64,000 nt of DNA from Rhizobium leguminosarum bv. viciae USDA 2370 (GCF_002008365.1 NZ_MRDL01000054.1:372001-436000); one strand, 5' to 3'; shown: positions 48,013 to 57,704, numbered from the stretch's first letter. The notes: generated by a model from the sequence alone, not told the origin. Made by a program: numbers and translations.

Positions 48013-49560
48013 TCAACCGCGTTGCAAAATTCTGGCGCTGACCTGGCCTGTGGCAAGCTTCTCGGCCGGCGCTGGCCTGCCAAGCAGATACCCTTGGCCG
48101 ATGTCGCAACCCAGGTCCTGAAGCCGCTGAAGTTGGCTCTCCTCTTCGATACCCTCTGCCGTTATCGTCACGCCAAGTCCCACACCAAGAGCGATGATCG
48201 CCTTGATCACCTTGTCTTGCTTGTCATTGGTCTCGAATGAAGAGACGAAACTCCTGTCGATCTTGATCTTGTCGAACCGGTAATTGGATAGTTGTGAGAG
48301 GCTGGAATATCCTGTTCCAAAGTCGTCGAGAGCAATCTTGACCCCCGCATTCACCAGATCGTCAAGGACGATTCGTGCCGTGACAGCGTCCTGGATGATG
48401 GCGCTCTCCGTCACCTCAAGCTCGACCCTGTGCGCCGGCAGACCGACATCGCCCAATATCTTGAGAATTCGCAGGCCCAGCAGTCGATCGCTCAGTTGGA
48501 TCGGAGAAAGGTTGAATGACAGGACGAGCTCATTTGGCCAGGAAAGCGCATCGGTGCAGGCGTGGCGAAGCAGTTGGTCTGTCAATTCGACGATCAGACC
48601 GGCTTCCTCTGCCACAGGAATGAATTCGTTCGGTGGGATGAATTCGCCGGAGGCCGTCTTCCAGCGCGCCAGCGCCTCGAAGCCGATAATCCTATTCGTC
48701 TTCAGGTCTACGAGCGGTTGATAGTAGGGAACGATCTCGGCCTTCTTGATGGCTGCTCTCAGATCCGCTTCCACTCGAATCCGCTTTGCCAACTCGTCCT
48801 GCATCGAGGGCACGAAGGGCTTCACCAGATTGCGCCCCTGCTTTTTCGCGACATACATCGCACAGTCCGAATGTCGAATGACTTGACTGAGGTCATCGCC
48901 GTTCTCCGGATAAAGCGCGAAGCCGACACTGGCGCCGAGGTCGACGGCGACTCCATTGAATGTGAACGGCTTGCCGATCACGGTCACTATGCGGTTCCCC
49001 AAGGTGACAAGATCGGGATTTCCAGTGCGCCGCGCCAGAACAACGAACTCGTCTCCGCCAAGGCGGAAAACGTGCTCACGGGGAAAGAGGGAAGAGAGCC
49101 GCTGGGCAACAGTCTTCAGCACCGCATCACCGTGATCGTGCCCGAGGAGATCATTGATCTTTTTGAAGCCGTCGAGATCGATGCTGAACACGGCGTAGGT
49201 TTCTTGTGTCCTTTGATCGGTCATCGCCTGTGCGCATACGGAATCCAGAAACCTGCGGTTAGGCAGTTCGGTCAGCGTGTCGTGACAGGCTATCCAGTCT
49301 ACGTTCTTTTCGGCCTGCAGCCGGCGATTGACCTCCCTCGAAAGATCCCGGATCCTCAGCGCGGAATAAATGATCCCGAGAAACCCGGAGATATTGAGGG
49401 CGAGGAGCGCGTGGTCCAGCGGATAGTCATGATGCTTTTCGATGAATCCATCCAGCCCTTCATGCCATTGGAAGAGCCAAGACAGGCAGAAGAGAAGCAG
49501 GAAGATCGCGAGCCAGGCAACGATCTCCATCTGCGGTCTGGTTGGTTGGATGCGAGGCAT
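48013..49560 (-). CDS. Membrane GGDEF-EAL protein (diguanylate cyclase/phosphodiesterase)
   Basis: 515 aa. Two membrane helices at about 12-30 (EIVAWLAIFLLLFCLSWLF) and 50-68 (LLALNISGFLGIIYSALRI) leave only a short periplasmic loop, so no large sensor domain. GGDEF is intact at 168-172 (FRLGGDEFVVL) without an obvious RxxD inhibitory site five residues before it. EAL is intact at 295-297 (IGFEALARW), with the later LDDFGTGYSSLSQL and EGIEEESQL motifs. It could make or degrade cyclic di-GMP; the balance cannot be read from sequence. Confidence 0.93.
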   Translation of the reverse strand: MPRIQPTRPQMEIVAWLAIFLLLFCLSWLFQWHEGLDGFIEKHHDYPLDHALLALNISGFLGIIYSALRIRDLSREVNRRLQAEKNVDWIACHDTLTELPNRRFLDSVCAQAMTDQRTQETYAVFSIDLDGFKKINDLLGHDHGDAVLKTVAQRLSSLFPREHVFRLGGDEFVVLARRTGNPDLVTLGNRIVTVIGKPFTFNGVAVDLGASVGFALYPENGDDLSQVIRHSDCAMYVAKKQGRNLVKPFVPSMQDELAKRIRVEADLRAAIKKAEIVPYYQPLVDLKTNRIIGFEALARWKTASGEFIPPNEFIPVAEEAGLIVELTDQLLRHACTDALSWPNELVLSFNLSPIQLSDRLLGLRILKILGDVGLPAHRVELEVTESAIIQDAVTARIVLDDLVNAGVKIALDDFGTGYSSLSQLSNYRFDKIKIDRSFVSSFETNDKQDKVIKAIIALGVGLGVTITAEGIEEESQLQRLQDLGCDIGQGYLLGRPAPAEKLATGQVSARILQRG

Positions 49561-50081
49561 ATGAACAGGCTCCTGTTGTGTGAAGAGCCGTCATGGCCAG
49601 TTTGCTACGCTCGTATCAGCGAATGCCGACGACGGATGGCGCAACTTCACGGCATCGGCGATCCTACGCCGTGATCGAAGACCGCCTCAATTCATTCGGG
49701 CGGAATTAAGAGGGCCGGTATCGCAATGGCTGATGAAGCCGCGCAGCACCGACAAATCCCAAAGATCGTGCGCTTGGCAGGTTAATGGTGGGTTGCCTTT
49801 ACGAAGGCACGGGAGTTTCGCTGCGCACAATGGATATCTTTGCCGTAAATCGGATGAGGATTCGGTTCCTGTCCATCGGTCGCCGCAAACAGCCATTCTT
49901 TCGATCGGCTGAAGAATCCGCCGGAGGATCGGCGTCAAACCGACCGCTGACAGACCCAATACAGATAACAATTGCCAACGCGTTTACAGCTAGGCGGGAG
50001 AGAGGGAAGAAACTTCCTGGCTAGTACACGAAAGGGATCGACCCGGCCGCTGGATGGGTGCAGGGCGCATCCCAGAGCCGA
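49561..50081. other. 520-bp gap with no supported gene
   Basis: Between the GGDEF-EAL start and the hypothetical gene at 50082. Overlapping frames of about 80-110 codons on both strands have no family resemblance and poor start contexts. No tRNA or repeat of the families seen elsewhere in the window was identified. The promoter of the GGDEF-EAL gene must lie in its left part. Confidence 0.5.
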
Positions 50082-50756
50082 TCAACCTGCCAGCATGGTA
50101 TCCGCCAGGCTGTAGCAGTGGCTCGCCTGATAGGCGTTCCGGCCCCGGTTCATGTGCGTCACATTGAAAGTCCGAATGGCGCGCAAGATGCGGCGCTCCG
50201 CGAGGAATTTGCGGATCGAGGCCGAGCCCCGCACATTGATGCCGAAAATGTCCTCGCCGCGCGGAAAAAAGTAACCGACGTCTTCGGGTGTCGTGACGCA
50301 GTGCTCGAGAAAAGCCTCGTCCACGTCGCCCTGCGCGGGTGAATGGTCGGTGGTGAAATGCGAAAGATGCACCAGGAATCGTGCACGCAGCCCTTCGCCG
50401 TCGGCGTAGAGCGTGAAAAGCTCCATCCAGCTCGCATTAACGCGGACGAGCGGCTTGTCGGAAGTCGTGGGCAGGCAGGAAGCTGACCAGTAGTGACGCT
50501 CGGTCTTGCGCGGGATGGGGATGCAGGTCTGCCCGTATACCCCGAGAATTTCCAGAACGTCTTGCGCCTGCGGGCGACGAAGCAGCTTCTGGAACCGTGC
50601 GACGTACTTGAACCGCTGTTCCAGGGACTCCAGACGCTCTTCGGCGTCGATCAAGTCTGCCTCGCCGTCTATCCACGCCTGCTGCTGCTCAGGATCGAGA
50701 AACTTGCGCAGACCGGTGGTGCTGCGACGAGGAGTCGTGCTCATGTCAGGTGCCAT
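50082..50756 (-). CDS. Hypothetical protein (224 aa)
   Basis: Not recognised. The N-terminal third is a charged, probably coiled-coil helix (QQQAWIDGEADLIDAEERLE followed by SLEQRFKYVARFQKLL). The remainder is mixed, with aromatic stretches such as ERHYWSASCLP and ASWMELFTLYADG, and ends ASHCYSLADTMLAG. No signal peptide or membrane helix. ATGs at 50756 and 50744 are both possible. Single gene between the GGDEF-EAL protein and the winged-helix regulator. Confidence 0.6.
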   Translation of the reverse strand: MAPDMSTTPRRSTTGLRKFLDPEQQQAWIDGEADLIDAEERLESLEQRFKYVARFQKLLRRPQAQDVLEILGVYGQTCIPIPRKTERHYWSASCLPTTSDKPLVRVNASWMELFTLYADGEGLRARFLVHLSHFTTDHSPAQGDVDEAFLEHCVTTPEDVGYFFPRGEDIFGINVRGSASIRKFLAERRILRAIRTFNVTHMNRGRNAYQASHCYSLADTMLAG

Positions 50757-50940
50757 GTGAGATCCGTCTTCTCATCGCTTCACCGGCCTGATCCCGCGAC
50801 GTCGGCTCCTGGTGGTGAGGCGCCGTTCGCAGCCGAGCGGTTTGCCGGCGCGGTGGACCAACGCACCGGCCGCACAATAACATCCATCGAACGAATGGCG
50901 AAGACTGCCCTTCGGCCGGCCGAATGCCTAACCGGTCGTT

Positions 50941-52473
50941 TTAACGTTCCGCCTCTTGCAGCAGCTCGTCCAGGCGGGTGGCCCATTCCTGGTTGCCGTC
51001 TCTGAAAGGACCAAGCGCATCGCCGGCAGCTTCGGGAAGGTCGCTGGCCGCCGCAGCAAAGCGGCGAGCCTGCTCACGATGTCCCACGGCCGTATGGCAG
51101 CACGCCTGAATGCGCAGAAGCGCCGGCCAGTCAGGCCGCGCCTTTAGCGCCGTACGCCCCGTTTCGAGCGCGCGCTCCACGTCACCCGAAAAGAACAATG
51201 CAAGCATCAAGAGACTGAACCAAACCCCATTCTGCGGATCATGGGGGTTGAGTTCGAGGCCGCGAGCCAGGGGCTGGCGCGCGCCGGCCGCATCACCCGA
51301 AAAAAGACGGGCCATGCCGAGGACGAGATAGCCCAAGGCGAAACTCGAACCGAGTTCGATGGACCGTTCCGCTGCGAGGATCGCCTGGTCAGCCCTGCCT
51401 GTATAGGCCGACACAATCGCCAGCGCATAGTGCGAGTACGGATTTCGCGCATCGAGATAGATCGCTCGCAGCGCCGCATCCAACCCTTCCTTCCCGTCCG
51501 CGGCGGGGTTATCAGCCCAGCCGTAGGCAATGAGGCCCGCATTGACCCGCGCCCGCCAGATCTGTGCCTCTGGCAGCAGGGGATCGAGCTCCGTGGCCTC
51601 GCGGAAAAATCGCCGTGCCATGAGGTGGGTGGACTGCGTGACCTTGTGGAAATGGAATGTGCCTTGCCGGACAAGATCCCAGGCAGTGATGTTGCCGGTG
51701 TGCGGAGCCACCTGAAGCCCATGGCGCAACAGCAGCTCGGGCTCGATCGCCGCTGCAATCCGCTCGGCGATGGCATCTTGCACCGCAAATACCTCGGCCA
51801 TCTGAAGATCGTAATGTTCGGACCAGACGGTGGCGCCTTTCGCTGCGACGGCGAGGTGCACCGATATTCGGATCCGATCGCCGATATACCGAACAGCTCC
51901 ATCCACGAGAAAATCGACGCCAAGTTCGCGCGCGATAGATTGCGGATCCCTCGAGCCATTCCTCCTTGTGAAACTTGCCCCACGTAACGCGACCCGGAAC
52001 CATCTGAACCGGACGAGCGCCATGATCAGGTCGTCGGTGATGCCGTCGGCCAGATACTGTCTTTCACCATCGCCGCCGAGATTTTCGAACGGCAGTACCG
52101 CAATCGCCGGGATCGAACCGGTCTGCGCATGCCATCCGCTATCGGCTGCGTCGGTCCGGCTCTCCACCGGGCCGGAGAATCTGTACCCGACGCGCGGAAC
52201 CGTGACGATCCATTCGCTGCCGTCTGATGCAGGGCCGAGCAGCTTGCGAAGGGCAGCAATCTGAACGGAAAGATTGCTTTCCTCGACGGCCAATCCCGGC
52301 CAAACGGCATCCATCAGGGCGGACTTTGGGACGACACCCCCCTGAGCCGAAAGCAGAACGGCAAGCAGCGAAGCACCTCGGGCGCCGATAGCGACTGGCC
52401 TATTGTCGCGAAACAGGCATCCGTTCTCGGCAATGAACTCGAAGTGGCCGAAGGCAAGGTGCTTGGTGTTCAT
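50941..52473 (-). CDS. Winged-helix (OmpR/CadC-type) regulator with TolB-like and TPR domains
   Basis: 510 aa. Residues about 5-100 form a Trans_reg_C winged helix (GARGASLLAVLLSAQGGVVP, DAVWPGLAVEESNLSVQIAA, WIVTVPRVGYRF). Then comes a TolB-like beta/alpha segment (IAVLPFENLGGDGERQYLAD followed by GITDDLIMAL, and VWSEHYDLQMAEVFAVQDAI). TPR-type helices follow to the end (SHYALAIVSAYTGRADQAIL, ALGYLVLGMARLFSGDAAGA). No membrane helix, unlike CadC. Such proteins are common in Rhizobiales, often next to adenylate cyclase genes. It is divergent from the cupin/RidA pair, which it may control. Confidence 0.88.
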   Translation of the reverse strand: MNTKHLAFGHFEFIAENGCLFRDNRPVAIGARGASLLAVLLSAQGGVVPKSALMDAVWPGLAVEESNLSVQIAALRKLLGPASDGSEWIVTVPRVGYRFSGPVESRTDAADSGWHAQTGSIPAIAVLPFENLGGDGERQYLADGITDDLIMALVRFRWFRVALRGASFTRRNGSRDPQSIARELGVDFLVDGAVRYIGDRIRISVHLAVAAKGATVWSEHYDLQMAEVFAVQDAIAERIAAAIEPELLLRHGLQVAPHTGNITAWDLVRQGTFHFHKVTQSTHLMARRFFREATELDPLLPEAQIWRARVNAGLIAYGWADNPAADGKEGLDAALRAIYLDARNPYSHYALAIVSAYTGRADQAILAAERSIELGSSFALGYLVLGMARLFSGDAAGARQPLARGLELNPHDPQNGVWFSLLMLALFFSGDVERALETGRTALKARPDWPALLRIQACCHTAVGHREQARRFAAAASDLPEAAGDALGPFRDGNQEWATRLDELLQEAER

Positions 52474-52590
52474 GGCCCGGAATTATACCCGATTTCGCAG
52501 TTTTTCGGAATTTTTCGGCCCCGCTTCAGGACTTGCGCCGGCTGAGCGCGCAGATTCCGCTTCAGTGCAGCGGTTGAAGTGGTGAGAGTG

Positions 52591-53025
52591 ATGAAGAACG
52601 GAGCAACGCAACCGAAAAATCCGCAGGTATCAACCGCGAAAGTCGTACGCGGGAGCGGCAGCCATGTCGCCGAGCAGGGGTCTGTCTATCGCTCAGGTGT
52701 CTCGGCGGAAAGCGTCGGATCAACCATGCTGTGGCTCGGGACGATTTCGCTTCCCGCAGGCAGACGAACCAGGGCCCATCGCCATGAGGGACACGAGACC
52801 GCCCTTCTCATGACCGCGGGCCAAGAGATCGAGATCTGGTCGGGGTCGAAGCTCGAACAGTGCGAATTGGTCCACGCCGGCGACTATCTCTTCATTCCGG
52901 CCGGCGTTCCCCATGTGGCCGTCAATCGCAGCAACGAAAACGCCGAGTTCCTCGGTGCCCGCAATGACCCCGCCGCAAACGAGAGCGTCGTTCTGATGCC
53001 GGAGCTCGACAACATCGTACCTTGA
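52591..53025 (+). CDS. Cupin-domain protein
   Basis: 144 aa from the ATG at 52591 (GTGs at 52579 and 52582 are also open). The cupin core is visible as HRHEGHETALLMTAGQEIEI and GDYLFIPAGVPHVAVNRSNE, giving the His/His/Glu/His metal site of cupin motifs 1 and 2. Likely a small metal-dependent sensor or enzyme. It is followed 19 bp later by the RidA-family gene, and both point away from the winged-helix regulator. Confidence 0.83.
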   Translation: MKNGATQPKNPQVSTAKVVRGSGSHVAEQGSVYRSGVSAESVGSTMLWLGTISLPAGRRTRAHRHEGHETALLMTAGQEIEIWSGSKLEQCELVHAGDYLFIPAGVPHVAVNRSNENAEFLGARNDPAANESVVLMPELDNIVP

Positions 53026-53044
53026 TCATGCCGGGAGGTGCACC

Positions 53045-53527
53045 GTGGCCATCATCGAACAACGTCTGGCCGAAATGGGTCTTGAATTGCCCGAGCCCTT
53101 GAAAGTTCGCGAAGGGCTGCGAATGCCCTTCGTCTGGGTTCGGGTGCGCGGCAACCGCGCCTACATTTCGGGTCACGTCGCGTGCAACCGCGATGGGACA
53201 TTGGCAACCCCGCTTGGCAAGGTCGGAGCGGAGGTCTTGCCAGAGCAGGGTTACGCGTCGGCCCGGCTCGTTGCCCTGGCCCATCTCGCCAGTCTCAAAC
53301 GTGCTGTCGGAGACCTTGATCGGGTCACGGCTTGGCTGCGCGTCTTCGCCATGGTGAATGTTGCTCCGGGTTTCGATGAGACGCCGCTGGTCACAAACGG
53401 CTATTCCGATCTGATACTGGAGCTGTACGGGCCCAACGTTGGCGCCCACGCCCGCTCGTCCATCGGCATGGCCATCCCTTTAAATGCGCCCGTAAACTGT
53501 GAAGCGGAGGTCGAAATCGACGGGTGA
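53045..53527 (+). CDS. RidA/YjgF-family protein
   Basis: 160 aa from a GTG at 53045, supported by GGAGG seven bases upstream. The RidA fold appears as VRGNRAYISGHVACNRDGTL, the helix SARLVALAHLASLKRAVGDL, and TAWLRVFAMVNVAPGFDETP. The usual catalytic arginine of RidA deaminases (VEIDAIAxR near the end) is not seen; the sequence ends NAPVNCEAEVEIDG. It is probably a non-archetypal Rid member. Paired with the cupin gene. Confidence 0.85.
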   Translation: MAIIEQRLAEMGLELPEPLKVREGLRMPFVWVRVRGNRAYISGHVACNRDGTLATPLGKVGAEVLPEQGYASARLVALAHLASLKRAVGDLDRVTAWLRVFAMVNVAPGFDETPLVTNGYSDLILELYGPNVGAHARSSIGMAIPLNAPVNCEAEVEIDG

Positions 53528-53530
53528 CCG

Positions 53531-54007
53531 CTAGTAGACGAACGGGTCTACCCCGGCGGTTCCGTGGACGCCCGGCTCTTTCGGATAGATCACGCCCTTG
53601 CGCAGGATGATGTTGGCATAGAGCCTGGGCTCGCCGGTCTGGATCACCGCATGGGCGGTCTTCACCCTTCCGTAGAAATCCTGGCCGATCAGCGGCACCA
53701 CCTGCCGGTGCGGCTCATGGCGGGCGCAGCAGTCGATCATCTCCTCATGCACGGGATCGAGCTTGTCGCGCTCGGCCTTGACGGTCGAGCGGAAGATCGC
53801 CTCCGCCACGAAATCGTCGATCGGCAGCACGCTGAGCACGGCATTGAGGACCGGGATGAGGTGGTGGCCGTCGAGCCGGATCAGCCGGCGGGCATGTTCG
53901 ACGCCCGGATAATTGCCGTCGACGATGGCGATCTCGTCGCCGTGGCCCATGGCGCGAAGCGTAAAAAGCAGCTCCGGGCTCAACAGCGGATCAAGTCCTT
54001 TCAGCAT
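53531..54007 (-). CDS. RbsD/FucU-family sugar mutarotase
   Basis: 158 aa with MLKGLDPLLSPELLFTLRAM, GHGDEIAIVDGNYPGVE with the catalytic His and Asp, and ILRKGVIYPKEPGVHG, matching FucU-type mutarotases more than ribose pyranases. The start has AAGGAGGTAGACC before ATG. It overlaps the end of the ROK repressor gene by 17 bp, so both are co-transcribed. It would interconvert sugar anomers for uptake or phosphorylation, fitting the divergent fructose-type transporter. Confidence 0.9.
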   Translation of the reverse strand: MLKGLDPLLSPELLFTLRAMGHGDEIAIVDGNYPGVEHARRLIRLDGHHLIPVLNAVLSVLPIDDFVAEAIFRSTVKAERDKLDPVHEEMIDCCARHEPHRQVVPLIGQDFYGRVKTAHAVIQTGEPRLYANIILRKGVIYPKEPGVHGTAGVDPFVY

Positions 54008-55238
54008 GGTCTACCTCCTTGAAGAGTACGTTCTGGTCGGTGAGGTAACGCGCAAAGATCGGCAGGCTGGCGCCGCCGATGGCGCGCGCCTGCGCGCCGA
54101 CCGCGCCCTCGATGATTTCGGGCATGACGACGCCCTGCAGGTCGAGCTTGGCGGCTTCGTCGATCGTGGCTTGCACGACGCGGCTGCGCACCCAATCGGG
54201 AAAGCCGCCGTCGATGACAGCCGCGCTGAAATCGACGATCGAGGCGGCGGCAACGATCGCCTGCGCCAGCGCCTTGGCGCTATCCTGGATCCAGGCTTCC
54301 ATCGGCTCGCCGAAATCCACCCAGCCGTCGGCGGAATACCACAGCGGCTCGGGATCGATGCCCCGCTCGCGCAGCATGTTCTCGAGCACGAAAATCGAGG
54401 CGATTTCAAGCAACTGCATCGTCTCGCCGTTCTTGCCGCGCACAGGCAGCGGCCCGATCGCGCCTGCCGTGCCGGTGCGGCCGGAAAAGATCGCCGAATT
54501 CAGGACGATGCCGCCGCCGATAAAGGAGCCGATGAAGAAATAGACGAAATCCGGATAGGACGGTCCGACGCCGAAGACGAGCTCGGCGCCGCAGGCGCTG
54601 GTCGCGTCGTTCTGCATGAAGACCGGATGGGAGACGCGGGCGGCGATGTCGGCCTGCAGGTCGACGTCGCGCCAGACATCCATGGCGCCTGGCGGCGCAC
54701 CCACCTCTTCGGCCCAGTTCCAGAGCTCGAAGGGGGCGGCGATGCCGAGGCCAGCGATGCGGCCGCGCTGCTTGTCGTCGAGCCGATCTTCCAGCTCCCG
54801 GATGCCTGAGGTGACGAAGGCGAGGATTTCATCCGGCAGCGGATAGGCATAGGTCCGGTGCAGCTGCATGCGGATGCGGCCGACGAAATCCATCAACACC
54901 AGATCGGCGCTGCGCCGGCCCATCTTCAAACCGAAGGAATAGACGGCATCGGGATTGATATGCATCGGGATCGACGGCTGGCCGACACGGCCGCGCACCG
55001 GTTCCCCGCGCGACAGCAGCCCTTCCTTCTCCAGCACCCGCATGATGACGGAGACGGTCTGCGCCGACAGCCCGCTGCGGCGCGCGATATCGGCCTTCGA
55101 CAGCGCGCCGTAGAGACGCACCAGCGACAGCACGAGCCGTTCGTTATAGGCTCGCACCCTGACCTGGTTCGCACCGCCGGCCGGATTCAGAATTGGTGGC
55201 GGGACCGGTATGTTTGCCGGTCCATCCAAGGACGACAT
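53991..55238 (-). CDS. ROK-family transcriptional repressor (FrcR-like)
   Basis: 415 aa. A MarR-like winged helix near the N-terminus (LVLSLVRLYGALSKADIARR followed by SGLSAQTVSVIMRVLEKEGL) leads into a ROK sugar-kinase-like fold with RIAGLGIAAPFELWNW and FIGSFIGGGIVLNSAIF. The zinc-binding CGxCGxxGC motif is absent, as in some rhizobial members. It is divergent from frcBCAK and precedes the FucU-like gene. In Sinorhizobium the equivalent position is held by a ROK repressor of frc. Confidence 0.9.
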   Translation of the reverse strand: MSSLDGPANIPVPPPILNPAGGANQVRVRAYNERLVLSLVRLYGALSKADIARRSGLSAQTVSVIMRVLEKEGLLSRGEPVRGRVGQPSIPMHINPDAVYSFGLKMGRRSADLVLMDFVGRIRMQLHRTYAYPLPDEILAFVTSGIRELEDRLDDKQRGRIAGLGIAAPFELWNWAEEVGAPPGAMDVWRDVDLQADIAARVSHPVFMQNDATSACGAELVFGVGPSYPDFVYFFIGSFIGGGIVLNSAIFSGRTGTAGAIGPLPVRGKNGETMQLLEIASIFVLENMLRERGIDPEPLWYSADGWVDFGEPMEAWIQDSAKALAQAIVAAASIVDFSAAVIDGGFPDWVRSRVVQATIDEAAKLDLQGVVMPEIIEGAVGAQARAIGGASLPIFARYLTDQNVLFKEVDHAERT

Positions 55239-55293
55239 GGCCGCTCCTCCCGATTGTTGGCCTATGCCCTAATTCGAATGAGCATGCCACATC

Positions 55294-55350
55294 GAATTAA
55301 TAATTCAATTGGATTTATTTATTGACAAGGCGATTTCTTTTCGCTCTTAA
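55294..55350 (+). promoter_or_regulatory. frcB promoter region with GAATTA-A-TAATTC operator
   Basis: GAATTA (55294-55299), one base, TAATTC (55301-55306) is a perfect AT-rich palindrome in the 224-bp divergent gap, of the type bound by ROK repressors. TTGACA follows at 55322-55327, with TCTTAA 17 bases later as a weak -10 (55345-55350). The palindrome lies just upstream of the -35, where a bound repressor would interfere with RNA polymerase. The frcB start is a further 112 bp downstream. Confidence 0.6.
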
Positions 55351-55462
55351 TTGCCGTCGTCAAGGGCACAGGACCGCTGGAGGCATTCGATCCACGGCGA
55401 AGTGCTATATCTTAAATTCCGGCCCCGCAGGGGCGGCGCCGGCAAACTCTGGGAGGAGTTCC

Positions 55463-56482
55463 ATGAAGAAATCTGTTCTCGCTTTCGGCGCGCTCGCGCT
55501 TGGTGTCACCTTTTCCGCTCCTGTCATGGCGGCTGATGTTGCTGCCTGCCTCATCACCAAGACCGACACCAACCCCTTCTTCGTCAAGATGAAGGAAGGT
55601 GCGACGGCCAAGGCCAAGGAACTCGGCGTTTCGCTGAAGTCCTATGCCGGCAAGGTCGACGGTGACAGCGAAAGCCAGGTGGCCGCGATCGAAAGCTGCA
55701 TTGCCGACGGCGCAAAGGGCATCCTGATTGCTGCTTCCGACACCAAGGGCATCGTGTCTTCGGTCAAGAAGGCCCGTGATGCCGGCCTGCTGGTCATCGC
55801 TCTCGACACACCGCTCGAGCCGGCCGATGCCGCCGACGCCACTTTCGCTACCGACAACCTGCTCGCCGGCAAGCTGATCGGCCAGTGGGCCAAGGAAACG
55901 ATGGGCGACAAGGCCAAGGACGCCAAGGTCGGCTTCCTCGACCTGCTCCCGTCGCAGCCGACGGTCGACGTTCTGCGCGACCAGGGCTTCATGATGGGCT
56001 TCGGCATCGATCCGAAGGACCCGAACAAGATCGGCGACGAGGACGATGCCCGCATCGTCGGTCATGACGTGACCAACGGCAATGAAGAAGGCGGCCGCAA
56101 GGCCATGGAAAACCTTCTGCAGAAGGATCCGAGCATCAACGTCATCCACACGATCAATGAGCCGGCCGCTGTCGGCGCCTATCAGGCGCTGAAGGCCGTC
56201 GGCATGGAAAAGAACGTGCTGATCGTCTCAGTCGACGGCGGTTGCCCAGGTGTGAAGTCGGTCAAGGAAGGCGTCATCGGCGCCACCTCGCAGCAATATC
56301 CGCTGATGATGGCAGCCCTTGGCATCGAGGCGATCAAGAAGTTCGCCGACAGCGGTGAGAAGCCGAAGCCGACCGAAGGCAAGTCCTTCTTCGACACCGG
56401 CGTTTCGCTCGTCACCGACAAGCCGGTTTCCGGCGTCAAGTCGATCGACACCAAGGAAGGCACGGACAAGTGCTGGGGCTGA
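55463..56482 (+). CDS. frcB: Fructose-type ABC transporter periplasmic binding protein
   Basis: 339 aa from the ATG at 55463, with GGGAGGAG at ideal spacing. Signal peptide SVLAFGALALGVTFSAPVMA. A periplasmic type I sugar-binding protein: LITKTDTNPFFVKMKEGATA, GDSESQVAAIESCIADGAKG, LLVIALDTPLEPADAADATF, GATSQQYPLMMAALG. Order, divergence from a ROK gene and sequence match the frcBCAK system of Sinorhizobium, which imports fructose and also ribose and mannose. Confidence 0.93.
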   Translation: MKKSVLAFGALALGVTFSAPVMAADVAACLITKTDTNPFFVKMKEGATAKAKELGVSLKSYAGKVDGDSESQVAAIESCIADGAKGILIAASDTKGIVSSVKKARDAGLLVIALDTPLEPADAADATFATDNLLAGKLIGQWAKETMGDKAKDAKVGFLDLLPSQPTVDVLRDQGFMMGFGIDPKDPNKIGDEDDARIVGHDVTNGNEEGGRKAMENLLQKDPSINVIHTINEPAAVGAYQALKAVGMEKNVLIVSVDGGCPGVKSVKEGVIGATSQQYPLMMAALGIEAIKKFADSGEKPKPTEGKSFFDTGVSLVTDKPVSGVKSIDTKEGTDKCWG

Positions 56483-56637
56483 GGCCTGATTGTTGAAAGC
56501 AGAGCGGCCGGGGCTTGATCCCCGGCCGTTTTCGACGGACGATGTGCCGTCGCCTCACGAACCGGCTAATCAAAGACCGGATGGATATCGGTGACGGCCC
56601 CCGCGCGAGTTCGGCGCGCGGATGCGGAGGAGGAACC

Positions 56638-57702
56638 ATGACCGGAACACAGGAATTCGAACGTGTCCTCGATGGCAGCGACAAGAGCGTTGCCTCCTTC
56701 GAGCACGAGAAAGTCTCGCTGATCAAGCGCGCGCAGCATTTTCTGCACTCGACGCCGGCCGCCGTGCCGCTGATCGTGCTGGTGCTGGCGATCGTCATCT
56801 TCGGGATCACCATCGGCGGACGGTTCTTCTCGTCCTATACGCTGACGCTGATCCTGCAGCAGATCGCCATCGTCGGTATTCTCGGCGCCGCCCAGACGCT
56901 GGTCATCCTGACCGCCGGCATCGATCTTTCGATCGGCGTCATCATGGTGATCTCGGCGGTCATCATGGGCAATGTCGCGATCACCTACGGCATACCGACG
57001 CCGATCGCGGTCGCAGCCGGCATGCTTGTCGGCGGCCTTTGCGGATTGCTGAACGGCTTCCTCGTCGCCTACATGAAACTGCCGCCCTTCATCGTCACGC
57101 TCGGCACCTGGAACATCGTCATGGCGACGAATTTCATCTATTCCGCCAATGAGACGATCCGCGACACCGATGTCGACGAAAAGGCGCCGCTGCTGCATCT
57201 TTTCGCCGTGAGCTTCAAGCTCGGCAGCGCCGTGCTCACCCTCGGCGTCATCGCCATGGTGCTGCTCGTCTTGGTGCTCTGGTATGTCCTCAATCACACC
57301 GCCTGGGGCCGGCATGTCTATGCGGTCGGCGACGATCCGGAGGCAGCCAAGCTCTCGGGCATTCAGACCAAGAAGGTGCTGCTGACCGTTTATGCCATAT
57401 CAGGCGTCATTGCCGGCTTGGCCGCCTGGGTCTCGATCGGACGCAACGGCTCGATCTCTCCGTCTTCGGCCGTCACCGATTTTAACCTCCAGGCGATCAC
57501 CGCGACTGTGATCGGCGGCATCTCGCTGTTCGGCGGCCGCGGCTCCATTCTCGGCACGCTCTTCGGTGCCATGATCGTCGGCGTCGTCTCGATGGGCCTC
57601 AACATGCTCGGCGCCGACCCGCAATGGAAAGTCCTTTTGACAGGCGTGCTGATCATCGCCGCCGTCGCCATCGATCAGTGGATCAGAAAGGTTTCGGTGT
57701 AA
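56638..57702 (+). CDS. frcC: Fructose-type ABC transporter permease
   Basis: 354 aa from the ATG at 56638 (GGAGGAGG upstream); an upstream frame to 56515 lacks a good site. About eight to ten membrane helices of the BPD_transp_2/RbsC type. QTLVILTAGIDLSIGVIMVI and KLPPFIVTLGTWNIVMATNF contain the family hallmark, and FNLQAITATVIGGISLFGGR is the loop contacting the ATPase. Forms the membrane channel with FrcA. The end is 2 bp before the frcA start. Confidence 0.93.
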   Translation: MTGTQEFERVLDGSDKSVASFEHEKVSLIKRAQHFLHSTPAAVPLIVLVLAIVIFGITIGGRFFSSYTLTLILQQIAIVGILGAAQTLVILTAGIDLSIGVIMVISAVIMGNVAITYGIPTPIAVAAGMLVGGLCGLLNGFLVAYMKLPPFIVTLGTWNIVMATNFIYSANETIRDTDVDEKAPLLHLFAVSFKLGSAVLTLGVIAMVLLVLVLWYVLNHTAWGRHVYAVGDDPEAAKLSGIQTKKVLLTVYAISGVIAGLAAWVSIGRNGSISPSSAVTDFNLQAITATVIGGISLFGGRGSILGTLFGAMIVGVVSMGLNMLGADPQWKVLLTGVLIIAAVAIDQWIRKVSV

Positions 57703-57704
57703 TC

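Noticed and set aside
49580..49971. Frames of 94-110 codons in the 49.6-50.0 kb gap
   Set aside because: Overlapping on both strands with no ribosome binding site and no family resemblance.
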